This document shows, one piece after another, positions 30,247 through 38,992 of a stretch of DNA of 64,000 bases. Position numbers and translations under genes: made by a program. The stretch is from the NCBI RefSeq assembly GCF_016863655.1, contig NZ_BOPH01000017.1, forward strand, positions 1 to 64,000, in the 5' to 3' direction. Under the pieces are notes generated by a model. That model was given only the letters and a program-made list of their open reading frames with translations, had not been told where the DNA came from and ran no database searches. The DNA comes from Virgisporangium ochraceum (lineage in GTDB: Bacteria; Actinomycetota; Actinomycetes; Mycobacteriales; Micromonosporaceae). Within the stretch, counting starts at the first letter, position 1. Every line of letters begins with the position of its first letter.

Positions 30247-33200
30247 GTGACAGAGCCTGATGGCGCGCGTCCCGACGACGATGCGACCGATGCGGCCACC
30301 GGAGGTCAGCCCGATCCCATGAGTGGCCCGGTCGGTGCCGGTGCCGGCGAGACGCCTACCGAGGCCGGTCTCGACGGCGCGGCCGCCGGCAACCCCGGCG
30401 ACGGCACCGGGAGCCGCATCGAGCCGGTCGGCATCGAGGTCGAGATGCAGCGCTCGTACCTCGACTACGCCATGAGCGTGATCGTGGGCCGGGCGCTGCC
30501 CGACGTCCGCGACGGTCTCAAGCCCGTGCACCGCAAGATCCTCTACGCGATGTTCGACTCGGGCTACCGCCCCGACCGCGGGTACGTGAAGTGCTCCCGG
30601 GTCGTCGGCGACGTCATGGGCCAGTTCCACCCGCACGGCGACTCGTCGATCTACGACGCGCTGGTCCGCATGGCCCAGCCGTGGTCGCTGCGCTACCCGC
30701 TGGTCGACGGCAACGGCAACTTCGGCTCGCCGGGTAACGACCCGCCGGCGGCCATGCGGTACTGCGTCACCGCCGACACGCTGGTCCGCACCGTCGACGG
30801 CACGGTCCGCATCGGCGGGATCGTGCCGGGCGCGGAACCGAACTCGACGCACGACATCGACCTGAAGGTGCTCGACCGCAGCGGCAACCCGGTTCAGGCG
30901 ACGAAGTTCTTCCACTCCGGCAGCCACCCGACGCTGACGCTGCGCACCCGCGAGGGCTACGAGGTCACCGGCACCCACAACCACCCGGTGCTGTGCCTGG
31001 TGTCGGTCGGGGGAGTGCCCACGCTGCTGTGGAAGCTGCTCGAGGAGATCAAGCCGGGCGACCGGGTGGTCGTCCAGCGCACCCCGGCCCCCGAGGTGGG
31101 CCTCGCCGCCGCGAAGGAGATCGACGCGGCCGTGGTCGCGGGCGCGTTCGCCGCGGCGGGCTGGGTCTCCGGCGACCACGCCGGCTTCTGCACCACCGAC
31201 GAGGAGTACTTCACGCGGGTGCTCGCGGCGTACGACTCGGCGGTCGGCGGGGAGCGCACGGTCAACGAGCGTCCCGGCGGGCTCTACGAGCTCGACGTGC
31301 GCACCCCGGCCGAGCTGGTCGCCGCCGACCGGGTCCCCGAGTTCGTCTGGGGCGCGGCTCCGGTGGTCAAGGTGGCGTTCCTGCGTGCGCTCTTCGAGGG
31401 CGACGGCGTCACGAATGTTTCACGCGAAACCATCCAGGTCTCGTACCCGACGCGCGGCGTGCGCCTGGCCCGCGAGGTGCAGCAGCTGCTGCTGGAGTTC
31501 GGCGTCGTCAGCCGGATCCGGCGCCGGGGGAGCACCGGCTTCGCGGTGGTCGTCGGTTACGGGGAAGTGCGCGCATTCGCGTCCAATGTGGGTTTCCTCG
31601 GACGCCGCCAGCGCAAGCTCCAGACGGAGCTCAGCCGCGCCCGCGCAGCCTCGGCCCGGAACGGTCGCGTGCCGGGGCTGGCCGCGTTCACCCGCGAGCT
31701 GTCGGCGCACCTGACCGACGGCGACCTGCGGGCCGTCACCGAGCCGCTGGCCGACGGGCGGTTCCACTACGCCGAGGTCATCGGGGTGACGCCGGCCGGC
31801 ACGCAGCCGGTGTTCAGCATCCGGGTCGACACCGACGACCACTCCTTCGTCACCAACGGCTTCGTCAGCCACAACACCGAGTCGCGGCTCGACCCGCTGG
31901 CGATGGAGATGCTGCGCGACATCGACGAGGACACCGTCGATTTCCAGCCGAACTACGACGGGCGGGCGCAGGAGCCCACGATCCTGCCGTCGCGGATCCC
32001 GAACCTGCTGGTCAACGGCTCCGAGGGCATCGCGGTCGGCATGGCCACCAAGATCCCGCCGCACAACCTGCGTGAGATCGCCGAGGCGGTGCAGTGGTGC
32101 CTCGACCACCCGGACACCGACGAGGCGACCACGCTCGACGAGCTGATCAAGATCGTCAAGGGGCCCGACTTCCCGACCTACGGCCTGATCGTGGGCCAGC
32201 AGGCGATCAACGACGCGTACCGCACCGGCCGCGGCTCGATCCGCATGCGCGCGGTCGTCGACGTCGAGGAGGACCGGCGGGGGCGCGCGACGCTGGTCGT
32301 CAGCGAGCTGCCCTACCAGGTCAACCCCGACAATCTGGCCGAGCGCATCGCCGAGCTGGTCAAGGAGGGCAAGCTCGCCGGCATCGCCGACATCCGCGAC
32401 GAGTCGTCCGGCCGCACCGGCATGCGGATCGTGATCGTGCTCAAGCGCGACGCGGTGGCCAAGGTCGTGCTGAACAACCTGTACAAGCACACCCAGCTGC
32501 AGGAGACGTTCGGCGCCAACATGCTGGCGCTGGTCGACGGCGTGCCGCGCACGCTCAACCTGGCCCAGTTCGTGCGGTACTACGTGGCGCACCAGGTCGA
32601 GGTCATCGTCCGCCGCACCCGGTACCGGCTGCGCAAGGCCGAGGAGCGGGCGCACATCCTGCGCGGCCTGGTCAAGGCGCTCGACGCGCTCGACGAGGTC
32701 ATCGCGTTGATCCGGCGCTCGCCGACGGTCGAGGAGGCCCGCGGCGGCCTGATCCAGCTGCTCGACATCGACGAGGTGCAGGCCACGGCCATCCTCGACA
32801 TGCAGCTGCGGCGTCTCGCCGCCCTCGAGCGCCAGAAGATCATCGACGAGCTGGGCCGGATCGAGCTCGAGATCGCCGACCTGCAGGACATCCTCGCGAA
32901 GCCCGAGCGCCAGCGGAAGATCATCTCCGAGGAGCTGGCCGCGATCGTCGAGAAGTGGGGCGACGACCGGCGCACCCAGATCGTCCCGTTCGACGGCGAG
33001 GTCTCCATGGAGGACCTCGTCGCCCGGGAAGACGTGGTGGTCACGATCACACGTACGGGTTACGCCAAGCGCACCAAGGTCGACCTGTACCGCTCGCAGA
33101 AGCGCGGCGGCAAGGGCGTCGCGGGTGCGTCTTTGCGCCAGGACGACATCGTCAGTCACTTCTTTGTCACGTCGACCCACGACTGGATGCTGTTCTTCAC

Positions 33201-33972
33201 CAACAAGGGTCGGGTGTACCGGGCCAAGGCCTACGAGCTCCCCGAGGCGAACCGGGTGGCGAAGGGCCAGCATGTGGCCAACCTGCTGGCGTTCCAGCCG
33301 GAGGAGCACATCGCCCAGGTCATCCAGATCAACAACTACCAGGTGGCCCCGTACCTGGTTCTGGCGACCAGGAACGGCCTCGTCAAGAAGACCAAACTCG
33401 AAGAGTTCGACTCAAACCGGTCGGGTGGCATCATCGCGATCAACTTGCGCGACGATGATGAACTGGTCGGTGCGGCACTGGTCGGGCCGGACGAAGATCT
33501 GCTGTTGGTGAGCAAGCACGCGCAGGCGATCCGCTTCACCGCCAACGACGATGTTCTCCGGCCGATGGGGCGGGCAACCTCTGGAGTGATCGGCATGCGC
33601 TTCACCGACGGTGACGAGTTGCTGTCGATGGAGGTGGTCCGTGACGGTATGGATGTTCTGGTAGCTACAGACGGTGGATTCGCGAAACGGACTCCGATCG
33701 AGGAGTATCCCGTACAAGGGCGAGGCGGTAAGGGAGTCCTGACCGCTAAAATCACGTCCCGCCGGGGCGGCCTGGTGGGAGCGGTGGTCATCGATCCAGA
33801 TGACGAACTGTTCGCTATCACCTCCAACGGGGGAGTGATCAGGACTCCGGTCAAACCTGTACGTCGAACACGAGACCGGAACACAATGGGGGTCAAGCTC
33901 ATGGACCTGCCCTCGGGCGTGACCCTCATCGCGATAGCACGCAATGCCGATGAGCCGGACGAACAGGACTAG
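30247..33972 (+). CDS. gyrA: DNA gyrase subunit A precursor containing an intein
   Basis: The precursor has 1241 residues; after removal of a 371-residue intein (173-543) the mature GyrA would have 870 residues. The N terminus has an extra disordered 55 residues. The breakage-reunion domain begins [20 protein letters not shown], and the quinolone-determining loop reads [12 protein letters not shown], the wild-type form. The catalytic Tyr is residue 172, directly before the intein; the next extein residue is Thr 544 ([12 protein letters not shown]). The C-terminal DNA-wrapping domain has [10 protein letters not shown], the GyrA-box. It pairs with gyrB upstream. Activity depends on protein splicing. 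Confidence 0.96.
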   Translation: MTEPDGARPDDDATDAATGGQPDPMSGPVGAGAGETPTEAGLDGAAAGNPGDGTGSRIEPVGIEVEMQRSYLDYAMSVIVGRALPDVRDGLKPVHRKILYAMFDSGYRPDRGYVKCSRVVGDVMGQFHPHGDSSIYDALVRMAQPWSLRYPLVDGNGNFGSPGNDPPAAMRYCVTADTLVRTVDGTVRIGGIVPGAEPNSTHDIDLKVLDRSGNPVQATKFFHSGSHPTLTLRTREGYEVTGTHNHPVLCLVSVGGVPTLLWKLLEEIKPGDRVVVQRTPAPEVGLAAAKEIDAAVVAGAFAAAGWVSGDHAGFCTTDEEYFTRVLAAYDSAVGGERTVNERPGGLYELDVRTPAELVAADRVPEFVWGAAPVVKVAFLRALFEGDGVTNVSRETIQVSYPTRGVRLAREVQQLLLEFGVVSRIRRRGSTGFAVVVGYGEVRAFASNVGFLGRRQRKLQTELSRARAASARNGRVPGLAAFTRELSAHLTDGDLRAVTEPLADGRFHYAEVIGVTPAGTQPVFSIRVDTDDHSFVTNGFVSHNTESRLDPLAMEMLRDIDEDTVDFQPNYDGRAQEPTILPSRIPNLLVNGSEGIAVGMATKIPPHNLREIAEAVQWCLDHPDTDEATTLDELIKIVKGPDFPTYGLIVGQQAINDAYRTGRGSIRMRAVVDVEEDRRGRATLVVSELPYQVNPDNLAERIAELVKEGKLAGIADIRDESSGRTGMRIVIVLKRDAVAKVVLNNLYKHTQLQETFGANMLALVDGVPRTLNLAQFVRYYVAHQVEVIVRRTRYRLRKAEERAHILRGLVKALDALDEVIALIRRSPTVEEARGGLIQLLDIDEVQATAILDMQLRRLAALERQKIIDELGRIELEIADLQDILAKPERQRKIISEELAAIVEKWGDDRRTQIVPFDGEVSMEDLVAREDVVVTITRTGYAKRTKVDLYRSQKRGGKGVAGASLRQDDIVSHFFVTSTHDWMLFFTNKGRVYRAKAYELPEANRVAKGQHVANLLAFQPEEHIAQVIQINNYQVAPYLVLATRNGLVKKTKLEEFDSNRSGGIIAINLRDDDELVGAALVGPDEDLLLVSKHAQAIRFTANDDVLRPMGRATSGVIGMRFTDGDELLSMEVVRDGMDVLVATDGGFAKRTPIEEYPVQGRGGKGVLTAKITSRRGGLVGAVVIDPDDELFAITSNGGVIRTPVKPVRRTRDRNTMGVKLMDLPSGVTLIAIARNADEPDEQD
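30763..31875 (+). other. Intein within gyrA, with degenerate LAGLIDADG region
   Basis: The insertion of 371 residues starts with Cys ([15 protein letters not shown], block A), has [10 protein letters not shown] (block B, TxxH) and ends [10 protein letters not shown] (block G, His-Asn) before Thr +1. All splicing residues are present, so it should splice. The middle shows LAGLIDADG-like segments: [17 protein letters not shown], where the acidic residue common in mycobacterial GyrA inteins (SEGF) is Ala, and [11 protein letters not shown], which keeps its Asp. The homing endonuclease is probably inactive. The insertion point beside the catalytic Tyr is the known GyrA-a site of mycobacteria. Confidence 0.93.
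31417..31430. promoter_or_regulatory. parS-like site within the gyrA intein
   Basis: GTTTCACGCGAAAC matches parS at 13 of 14 positions. It is in frame and encodes V-S-R-E-T in the endonuclease part of the intein, 13 codons after the [10 protein letters not shown] motif begins. Confidence 0.6.
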
Positions 33973-33975
33973 TCG

Positions 33976-35196
33976 ATGACGGAAACTCAGGCGGCCGCCA
34001 ACGCACGGGCGGCTGAAGCCGCGGCGGGACGGGACGGAAAGTCCGACCAGGAACCCCCCACCGCGGCGCGCGGGGCCGGGGCCGGCGCATCGCCGGGCTC
34101 GGCGCCCGGCGGGTCGCCTGGGTCTCCGCCCGGTGGTTCCGGCCCGGGGGGCTCCTCCGGTCCGGCTGGCCCGGCGGGAGGCAACCGACCGGGTGGCCCC
34201 GGCGCGGCGCGACCCGGCGGTGGGCCGAACCTGGCCAAGCCCGACGACGCTCCGTCCTCCGACGGTGGCCGCCGTGCACCCAGCTCGGGCGCACCCGGCG
34301 GGTCGCCCTCCGCCGGTGGACCGCCGCGCAGTGACTTCGGCCGGCCGGTCGGCACGACTCCGACCCCCGGCCCGGGTGCTCCGCCGGTGTTCTTCCCGCC
34401 GCCGCCCTCCGGCGCGGTGGGTGGGTCGCCCGCTCCCACGTCCGGCTCGCCGGCGTCCGGATCGTCCCGTCCGGTCTCCGGCTCCGCGGCCGGCCGGGCC
34501 GTCGTCGGGCGCGCGGCCGTCGGCGGTGAGACCACCGGACCCGCGCCGTCCTACACACGGGCGCCGGGCATGGCACCTCCGCCCGACGTCCTGGTTCCCT
34601 CGCAGGGCGGTGACTCGGTGGGCACGCAGGCGCTTCCCACCGGTGTCGGTGGGCCTGGCCGTCCCGCCGCCGCTGCGGCACGCGGTGCGGCGAGCGTGGG
34701 TAACCGCCCGCCCGGCTCCGAGCACGACCGGGACACCACCGGTCCCATCACCGGTGCGGCGCGGGTCACCGAGGCGGTGCGGGCAGCGCGTGCCACGGTC
34801 GCCGGCGCCGCCACCGGTCGCGCCGGTGGCACCAGACGGGCGCGTCTCCACATCAAGCGGGTCGACCCGTGGTCGATGATGAAGTTCTCGTTCGCGGTGT
34901 CGCTGGTGCTCTTCTTCGTGGCCGTCGTGGCCACGTCGGTGCTGTACCTGGCACTCGACGCGATGGGCGTCTTCGACGAGGTCAACAAGGCGCTCTCCGA
35001 GCTGGTCGGCAACGCCGGCGGCTCCGCGGGTGGCGGCTTCAAGATCACGGCCAAGGGCGTCGTGGGCGGCTCGGCCCTGCTGGGCGCGGTCAACGTGGTG
35101 CTCTTCACCGCGCTGGCCACGCTGGGTGCCTTCATCTACAACGTGTGCGCCGACCTGGTCGGCGGCATCGAGCTGACCCTGGCCGAGAAGGACTGA
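33976..35196 (+). CDS. DUF3566-family membrane protein
   Basis: The 406-residue protein has a disordered Gly/Pro/Ala/Ser-rich region over the first 290 residues. A conserved C-terminal domain with two membrane helices follows: VDPWSMMKFSFAVSLVLFFV and LLGAVNVVLFTALATLGAFI, ending GGIELTLAEKD. This matches DUF3566, whose M. tuberculosis member is Rv0007, always just after gyrA. Function is unknown; a link to cell-wall growth is suggested only by context. It starts 3 bp after gyrA and is therefore co-transcribed with it. Confidence 0.9.
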   Translation: MTETQAAANARAAEAAAGRDGKSDQEPPTAARGAGAGASPGSAPGGSPGSPPGGSGPGGSSGPAGPAGGNRPGGPGAARPGGGPNLAKPDDAPSSDGGRRAPSSGAPGGSPSAGGPPRSDFGRPVGTTPTPGPGAPPVFFPPPPSGAVGGSPAPTSGSPASGSSRPVSGSAAGRAVVGRAAVGGETTGPAPSYTRAPGMAPPPDVLVPSQGGDSVGTQALPTGVGGPGRPAAAAARGAASVGNRPPGSEHDRDTTGPITGAARVTEAVRAARATVAGAATGRAGGTRRARLHIKRVDPWSMMKFSFAVSLVLFFVAVVATSVLYLALDAMGVFDEVNKALSELVGNAGGSAGGGFKITAKGVVGGSALLGAVNVVLFTALATLGAFIYNVCADLVGGIELTLAEKD

Positions 35197-35210
35197 CCAC
35201 GTAGCCGGCG

Positions 35211-35244
35211 AGATCCGCGGGCCGTGTGGCCGGCCTGCGGATCT
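35211..35244 (+). terminator. Terminator after the gyrBA-DUF3566 operon
   Basis: AGATCCGC (35211-35218) pairs with GCGGATCT (35237-35244), with additional inner G-C pairs and a short loop. It lies 14 bp beyond the DUF3566 stop. Confidence 0.7.
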
Positions 35245-35398
35245 GCTCGGGCTGCCTGTCGTGCGTTCCGTGCGGGGGTGGCGGACTTTGTGAGCTGTGC
35301 GCGGGCCGCGGAGCTGCCGGGATGGCGTTAGGGCGATACCGGTTTGAGGGCGGCGAGGGGCGTGGGGTAACCTTGCTCGTCGCTGCTGAGAGTGCTTC

Positions 35399-35472
35399 GG
35401 GGCTATAGCTCAGTCGGTTAGAGCGCAGAGCTGATAACTCTGAGGTCGCTGGTTCGATTCCAGCTAGCCCCA
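35399..35472 (+). tRNA. ileT: tRNA-Ile (anticodon GAT)
   Basis: The 74-nt cloverleaf is complete: acceptor GGGGCTA/TAGCCCC, D-arm TAGCTCAGTCGGTTAGAGC, anticodon loop CTGATAA giving GAT, and T-arm GCTGG-TTCGATT-CCAGC. The discriminator is A; CCA is not encoded (CCG follows). The tRNA is the usual neighbour of gyrA in Actinobacteria. Its 3' end is the apparent integration site of the prophage that starts here. Confidence 0.95.
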
Positions 35473-35505
35473 CCGAACCCCCTCCACCAGGCATTATGCC
35501 GGTAG

Positions 35506-35522
35506 CTCCCGAGAATCGGGAG
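35506..35522. promoter_or_regulatory. Inverted repeat upstream of the integrase
   Basis: CTCCCGA-GAA-TCGGGAG is a perfect 7-bp inverted repeat between attL and the integrase. It could be an arm-type integrase or regulator binding site; there is no direct evidence. Confidence 0.35.
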
Positions 35523-35550
35523 ACCGAACAATGCTCACGCAGTACAGAGC

Positions 35551-35588
35551 AACGCCCCGTCCACCGATACGGGCGGGCGGGGCGTTTT
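35551..35588 (+). terminator. Rho-independent terminator upstream of the integrase
   Basis: AACGCCCCG (35551-35559) pairs with CGGGGCGTT (35578-35586) and is followed by TT. It would stop transcripts from tRNA-Ile before the integrase gene, or be an attenuator of it. Confidence 0.65.
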
Positions 35589-35604
35589 CGGCAAGGTGGT
35601 CGTC

Positions 35605-36564
35605 GTGACCGCAGCCGGAGCCCGCAACCCCCGCCCGCCCGTACCCACCTGGGCGCAGCCCTGGATCGACAGCTTCCGCCTCTACCTCGAGGCCGCTGGC
35701 CGCGACGAGAAGACCGTCTACCGCTACACCGACGCCACCGGCTGGCTCGCCGGCTGGCTCGCCGCCGAACGGCCAAAGGTGGACGACTGGGACCAGGTCG
35801 ACCACAAGCTCGTCCAGGCCTGGATCGTGGCGCTGCAGCAGGCCGGCTACAGCCGCAAGTACGTCAACGCCATCGCAGGCGCCGTCCAGCAGTTCTGGGC
35901 ATGGTGGGCGGCCGAAGAGGACCTCCCCAACCCGATGACGCGCGTGACCATCCCGGCCGCGCCGAAGCTCGGCGAGGAGCCCCCGCCGGTCCTCGCCGCC
36001 GAACACCTCGCCGAGCTGATCCGCGACGCCGAGAAGGGCCGCGACTTCGAAAGCCGGCGCGACGCCGCGCTGCTCCGCCTCTTCGCCTCGACCGGCGCCC
36101 GCCTCGCCGAGGTCGCCGGCCTGGCCCTCACCGACCTCGACCAGAAGAAGCGCGAGGCCACCGTCACCGGCAAAGGCAGCAAGCGGCGCACCGTCCGCTA
36201 CGACGCCAAGGCCGCGCTCGCCCTCGACCGCTACCTCCGTGTCCGGACCAAGCACCGCCACCACGAGCTGCCCGCGCTGTGGCTCGCCGTACGGGTGCGC
36301 TCCGCCACGCCGGCCGGAATGACCCCGTCGGGAGTGCGCCAGGTCGTCCAGCGCCGCGGCGCCCAGCTCGGCCTCCGCCTGCACCCGCACCTCTTCCGGC
36401 ACACCTTCGCCCACCGCTGGCTCGACGCCGGCGGTGCCGAGGGCGACCTCGAAGAGCTGTGCGGCTGGGACTCCTCCCAGATGCTGCGGCACTACGGCCG
36501 GTCGGCCCGATCGGCGCGCGCTCGGCGGGCTTACGACCGGGTCGACGTGATGGGCGGCGTCTAG
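35605..36564 (+). CDS. int: Tyrosine recombinase/phage integrase
   Basis: The 319-residue enzyme integrates and excises the element. It has an N-terminal SAM-like core-binding domain (WIDSFRLYLEAAGRDEKTVY) and a C-terminal catalytic domain with the catalytic Arg in STGARLAEVAGL, HLFRHTFAHRWLDAGG (HxxR box) and nucleophile Tyr in MLRHYGRSARSARARRAY. All catalytic residues are present. GTG 35605 is chosen because AAGG precedes it at good spacing; GTG 35596 overlaps that element. It reads away from tRNA-Ile, and its stop overlaps the convergent gene by 4 bp. Confidence 0.93.
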   Translation: MTAAGARNPRPPVPTWAQPWIDSFRLYLEAAGRDEKTVYRYTDATGWLAGWLAAERPKVDDWDQVDHKLVQAWIVALQQAGYSRKYVNAIAGAVQQFWAWWAAEEDLPNPMTRVTIPAAPKLGEEPPPVLAAEHLAELIRDAEKGRDFESRRDAALLRLFASTGARLAEVAGLALTDLDQKKREATVTGKGSKRRTVRYDAKAALALDRYLRVRTKHRHHELPALWLAVRVRSATPAGMTPSGVRQVVQRRGAQLGLRLHPHLFRHTFAHRWLDAGGAEGDLEELCGWDSSQMLRHYGRSARSARARRAYDRVDVMGGV

Positions 36565-36962
36565 CCGGCCTCACGGTTCAGCCGGTCGACGGCGCCGGCG
36601 AGGTAGGCGTCCATGTAGCCCGCGCCCGTGCGCTCGTCGAGTTTCGCACCGATCGCCTCCAGGACCCTGCGCTGCTTGCGGATCTCGGCGGCGAGGTCGT
36701 CCTCCACGTCGTCACGCTGGCCGATCGCGCGGAAGAGCTGGCGGCGTTCGGCCCGGCTCGCGTCGATGGCTCTCTCGGCGCGGCGAACGTGGGTCATGAG
36801 CCAGGAGACGCCGGCGACGAGGCACAGGGTGGCCGCGGCCTCGGCGAGGTCGGAGGTGGCGCCGGCGGTGATGGTGGCGGCGACCTCGAGGAGGACGGCG
36901 GCGGTGGCGCCGGCGGCGATGACGGTGGTGCGAAGACTCGGCCGCTTCGCGGTGTGTCCCAT
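36561..36962 (-). CDS. Small two-helix membrane protein with C-terminal coiled coil
   Basis: The 133-residue protein has two likely membrane helices (TTVIAAGATAAVLLEVAAT and LAEAAATLCLVAGVSWLMT). A charged region follows (RRAERAIDASRAERRQLFRA, then EDDLAAEIRKQRRVLEAIGAKL) that should form a coiled coil. The family is not recognised. ATG 36962 has AGGAG 8 nt upstream; the frame is open about 20 codons further. It sits tail to tail with the integrase. Confidence 0.65.
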   Translation of the reverse strand: MGHTAKRPSLRTTVIAAGATAAVLLEVAATITAGATSDLAEAAATLCLVAGVSWLMTHVRRAERAIDASRAERRQLFRAIGQRDDVEDDLAAEIRKQRRVLEAIGAKLDERTGAGYMDAYLAGAVDRLNREAG

Positions 36963-37138
36963 GGGTCTGGCTCCTGATGCTCCTCGACGGTCAGATGGGC
37001 GATCTCTTCCGGCGGTAGTCATCAGATCGTGTGCAGGGCACTTCGCCCAGTAGCCGGACGATCATCATCCGTGTGGCCGGTAAGAGACGTCGCGTCACCG
37101 AACGGCCACGGTGTCCGATGTGACCGACCAGCATCGCG

Positions 37139-37390
37139 TCACCCGGACGGGGCCGCTGGCCGGACGGGTGGATGGGGTGCGACGAACACTCCCTTGCCCG
37201 GGATGCCTTCGACCCAGCCGGACGCTTCGAGGATGCGCTCCGCGGTCTTGATGGGTGTCTCGGAGCAGTCGAATATGGCCCTCAGCTGTTGGTACGAGGG
37301 CAGGCGATGGCCGGGCGGCCATTGCCCAGACTCGATGTGAGCCTGCACGTAGGCCACTATCCGGTCCACGATCGTGGCGCGCGGCAGCAT
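37139..37390 (-). CDS. GntR-family winged-helix regulator without effector domain
   Basis: The 83-residue protein is just the GntR DNA-binding domain: IVDRIVAYVQAHIESGQWPP, then HRLPSYQQLRAIFDCSETPI, then ILEASGWVEGIPGKGVFVA (wing). No ligand-binding domain follows. Such mini-GntR proteins are common on actinobacterial integrative elements. AGGGAGA precedes the ATG. About 40 bp upstream lies a striking double palindrome (37428-37482), its probable operator, implying autoregulation. Role in lysogeny or excision control is inferred. Confidence 0.82.
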   Translation of the reverse strand: MLPRATIVDRIVAYVQAHIESGQWPPGHRLPSYQQLRAIFDCSETPIKTAERILEASGWVEGIPGKGVFVAPHPPVRPAAPSG

Positions 37391-37427
37391 GGGTCTCCCT
37401 GATCAGCGAGATCCATTCAACCGCCAG

Positions 37428-37482
37428 CCTGGGATCCTAGGGATCCCAGGTGTTGCACCTAGGATCCCTAGGATCCTAGGTT
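37428..37482. promoter_or_regulatory. Double palindromic operator-like element (GGATCCTAGG units)
   Basis: Two near-perfect palindromes of about 23-25 bp, at 37428-37450 and 37458-37482, share the unit GGATCC(C)TAGG and flank TGTTGC. They lie just upstream of the minus-strand mini-GntR gene. The structure suggests cooperative binding of a dimeric regulator at the promoter. Confidence 0.65.
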
Positions 37483-37617
37483 GGGAGCCGGGCCGGCCTT
37501 CTCCCTGATCAGCGTCTCGGCGACGGCCGGCCCACCCCACGGGTCGGTGGGCATGCACGAAGACGCCCGCCCCGGCTCCGGTGTCGGCCGGAACGCGGGG
37601 CGGGCATCGTTGCAGAG

Positions 37618-37824
37618 TCAGCCGCGGTGCAGCCGGCCGTCCTTGATGTCGGCGACCAGGTCGGCGACCGCCGCCGGGTCGAAGCTGAGGATGGGCGACG
37701 AGTCGCCGAGCTTGCTGTCGCGGACCTCGCGCCGATCGCCGTTGTGGCGCATTTCGACGCAGCTGCCGCCGTTGCCTCCGCTGTAACTGCTCTTCTTCCA
37801 CGGGGTCGGTGTGGTCTTGCTCAT
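37618..37824 (-). CDS. DUF397-domain protein
   Basis: The 68-residue protein matches DUF397: TPWKKSSYSGGNGGSCVEM at the N terminus, then REVRDSKLGDSSPILSFDP. DUF397 genes nearly always pair with an XRE/DUF5753 regulator in Actinobacteria, as here, where its ATG overlaps the regulator's stop (ATGA at 37821-37824). The pairs influence development in Streptomyces (WhiJ-type loci) and have been likened to toxin-antitoxin pairs. The role on this prophage is unknown. Confidence 0.88.
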   Translation of the reverse strand: MSKTTPTPWKKSSYSGGNGGSCVEMRHNGDRREVRDSKLGDSSPILSFDPAAVADLVADIKDGRLHRG

Positions 37825-38639
37825 CGGTACTCTCCGATCGGTACGGACTGGGTGTAGATGCGCTCGAAGATCGCGCGGTACCTGGCCACCTCCTCCTCGA
37901 TCTCGATGTACCGGCCGTCCACCTCGGACTCGACGTAGGCCACGTCCGGGTCCTCGCCTTCGGTGTACGCGAACACCCTGAAGGCGCCGGTCATCGCAGC
38001 ATGCGCTCCGGTTGCGAACGGCAGGTAGCGGATGTCGATGTGATCCTTTTCCCCGAGCTGGCGGAGGTGGTTGACCTGGTCGGCCATCACCTCACCGCCA
38101 CCGACCTGGCGCGCCAGGACCGCCTCGCCAAGCACGATGGTCAGCCGTGGCGCACGGGCGAACAGCCGCTCCTGCCGCTGCATCCTCACCTCGATCTGCC
38201 GGTCGACCGCCGCTCGGCCGTTGTCGCCATGCGCCGCAACGAAGACGGCCCTGGCGTAGCCCGGCGTTTGGAGCTCGCCAGGCACGACGGAGTCCTCCCA
38301 CGCCCGGATATGGTCCGCCGTCGCCTCGAGGTCGACGTAGATCCGCAGCCACTCGGGGATGACGTCGCGGAATTCCTGCCACCAGCCCGGCCGGCTGGTG
38401 GCGAGAGCGAGGTCGACGAGTTGCTCGGTCTCCGCGTCGGTGGCGCGGTAGACGCGGCACATCTCGCGTACGTCGGGGACCTTGACCGGGACCTGGCCGG
38501 TTTCGATGCGCCACAGCTTGGCGTGTGAGCCAAGGTGCGCTGCCTCCGCCTGCGCAAACGTCATTGTGGCGGCCTCGCGGAGCCGCTTGAGACGTCGTCC
38601 GAGCTGGCGCCGGGCCAGGGTCGGTCCGGATACGGGCAC
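37821..38639 (-). CDS. XRE-family HTH regulator with DUF5753 domain (WhiJ-like)
   Basis: The 272-residue protein has an N-terminal helix-turn-helix (LGRRLKRLREAATMTFAQAE followed by AHLGSHAKLWRIETGQ) and a C-terminal DUF5753 domain (WWQEFRDVIPEWLRIYVDLE, then IRAWEDSVVPGELQTPGYAR). GTG 38639 is chosen because AGGAGG precedes it by 5 nt; an ATG seven codons earlier has no such site. It is coupled to the DUF397 gene. TTGCACGGTGC palindromes upstream are candidate operators for this protein. Confidence 0.88.
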   Translation of the reverse strand: MPVSGPTLARRQLGRRLKRLREAATMTFAQAEAAHLGSHAKLWRIETGQVPVKVPDVREMCRVYRATDAETEQLVDLALATSRPGWWQEFRDVIPEWLRIYVDLEATADHIRAWEDSVVPGELQTPGYARAVFVAAHGDNGRAAVDRQIEVRMQRQERLFARAPRLTIVLGEAVLARQVGGGEVMADQVNHLRQLGEKDHIDIRYLPFATGAHAAMTGAFRVFAYTEGEDPDVAYVESEVDGRYIEIEEEVARYRAIFERIYTQSVPIGEYR

Positions 38640-38665
38640 TGTCACCTCCTGGGGGGACATAAGTG

Positions 38666-38678
38666 TTGCACGGTGCAA
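38666..38678. promoter_or_regulatory. Operator-like palindrome TTGCACGGTGCAA
   Basis: This perfect 6-bp inverted repeat around a central G lies 27 bp upstream of the XRE regulator start on its coding strand. Confidence 0.55.
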
Positions 38679-38759
38679 TACACCTTGCGAGACGAAGCCG
38701 GCGGTAGCCATCTGGCTAAGAACCGTTGTTCACCATGTGCTATTTCTCGCCGTGAAATA

Positions 38760-38770
38760 TTGCACGGTGC
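38760..38770. promoter_or_regulatory. Second copy of the operator-like sequence
   Basis: TTGCACGGTGC repeats the core of the 38666 palindrome; the last two bases of the palindrome are changed. Confidence 0.5.
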
Positions 38771-38992
38771 TGATCCTCGCGGTTAGGTGGGCGTGCACGG
38801 CGCGTCACGGTCGGCCTTTCCGCTCGACGCGTCGTCACCGGGCGCGGCGGATCTCTTCCGGCAGAAGTAGCCGTCGCGCCCACCAAAGCAGGGGTGGAAG
38901 GAGCCGCGACCGGGTGGCCGCCACCCCACCTAAGCCGGCCGGGCCGCGTACCCCGGGACCCCCCTGCGCGGTCCGGCCGCCAAGGAGGCGAC

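Larger units (their letters stand above)
38640..38992. promoter_or_regulatory. Divergent control region between the XRE regulator and small plus-strand genes
   Basis: This 353-bp region has no supported gene. It contains two copies of TTGCACGGTGC, at 38666-38678 (perfect palindrome TTGCAC-G-GTGCAA) and at 38760-38770, with starts 94 bp apart. The region should hold the promoters for the regulator (minus) and for 38993-39518 (plus), so the repeats are plausible operators of a genetic switch. Confidence 0.6.

Noticed and set aside
30763..31875. Frameshifted or broken gyrA
   Set aside because: The insertion is in frame, has all intein splice blocks and returns exactly to the extein at Thr, so it is an intein rather than damage.
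35226..35408. Cys-rich 60-codon frame before tRNA-Ile
   Set aside because: It runs into the tRNA and across the terminator hairpin, and has no ribosome-binding site.
37029..37340. 103-codon plus-strand frame opposite the mini-GntR gene
   Set aside because: The GntR winged-helix on the minus strand is convincing; the plus frame has no family features.
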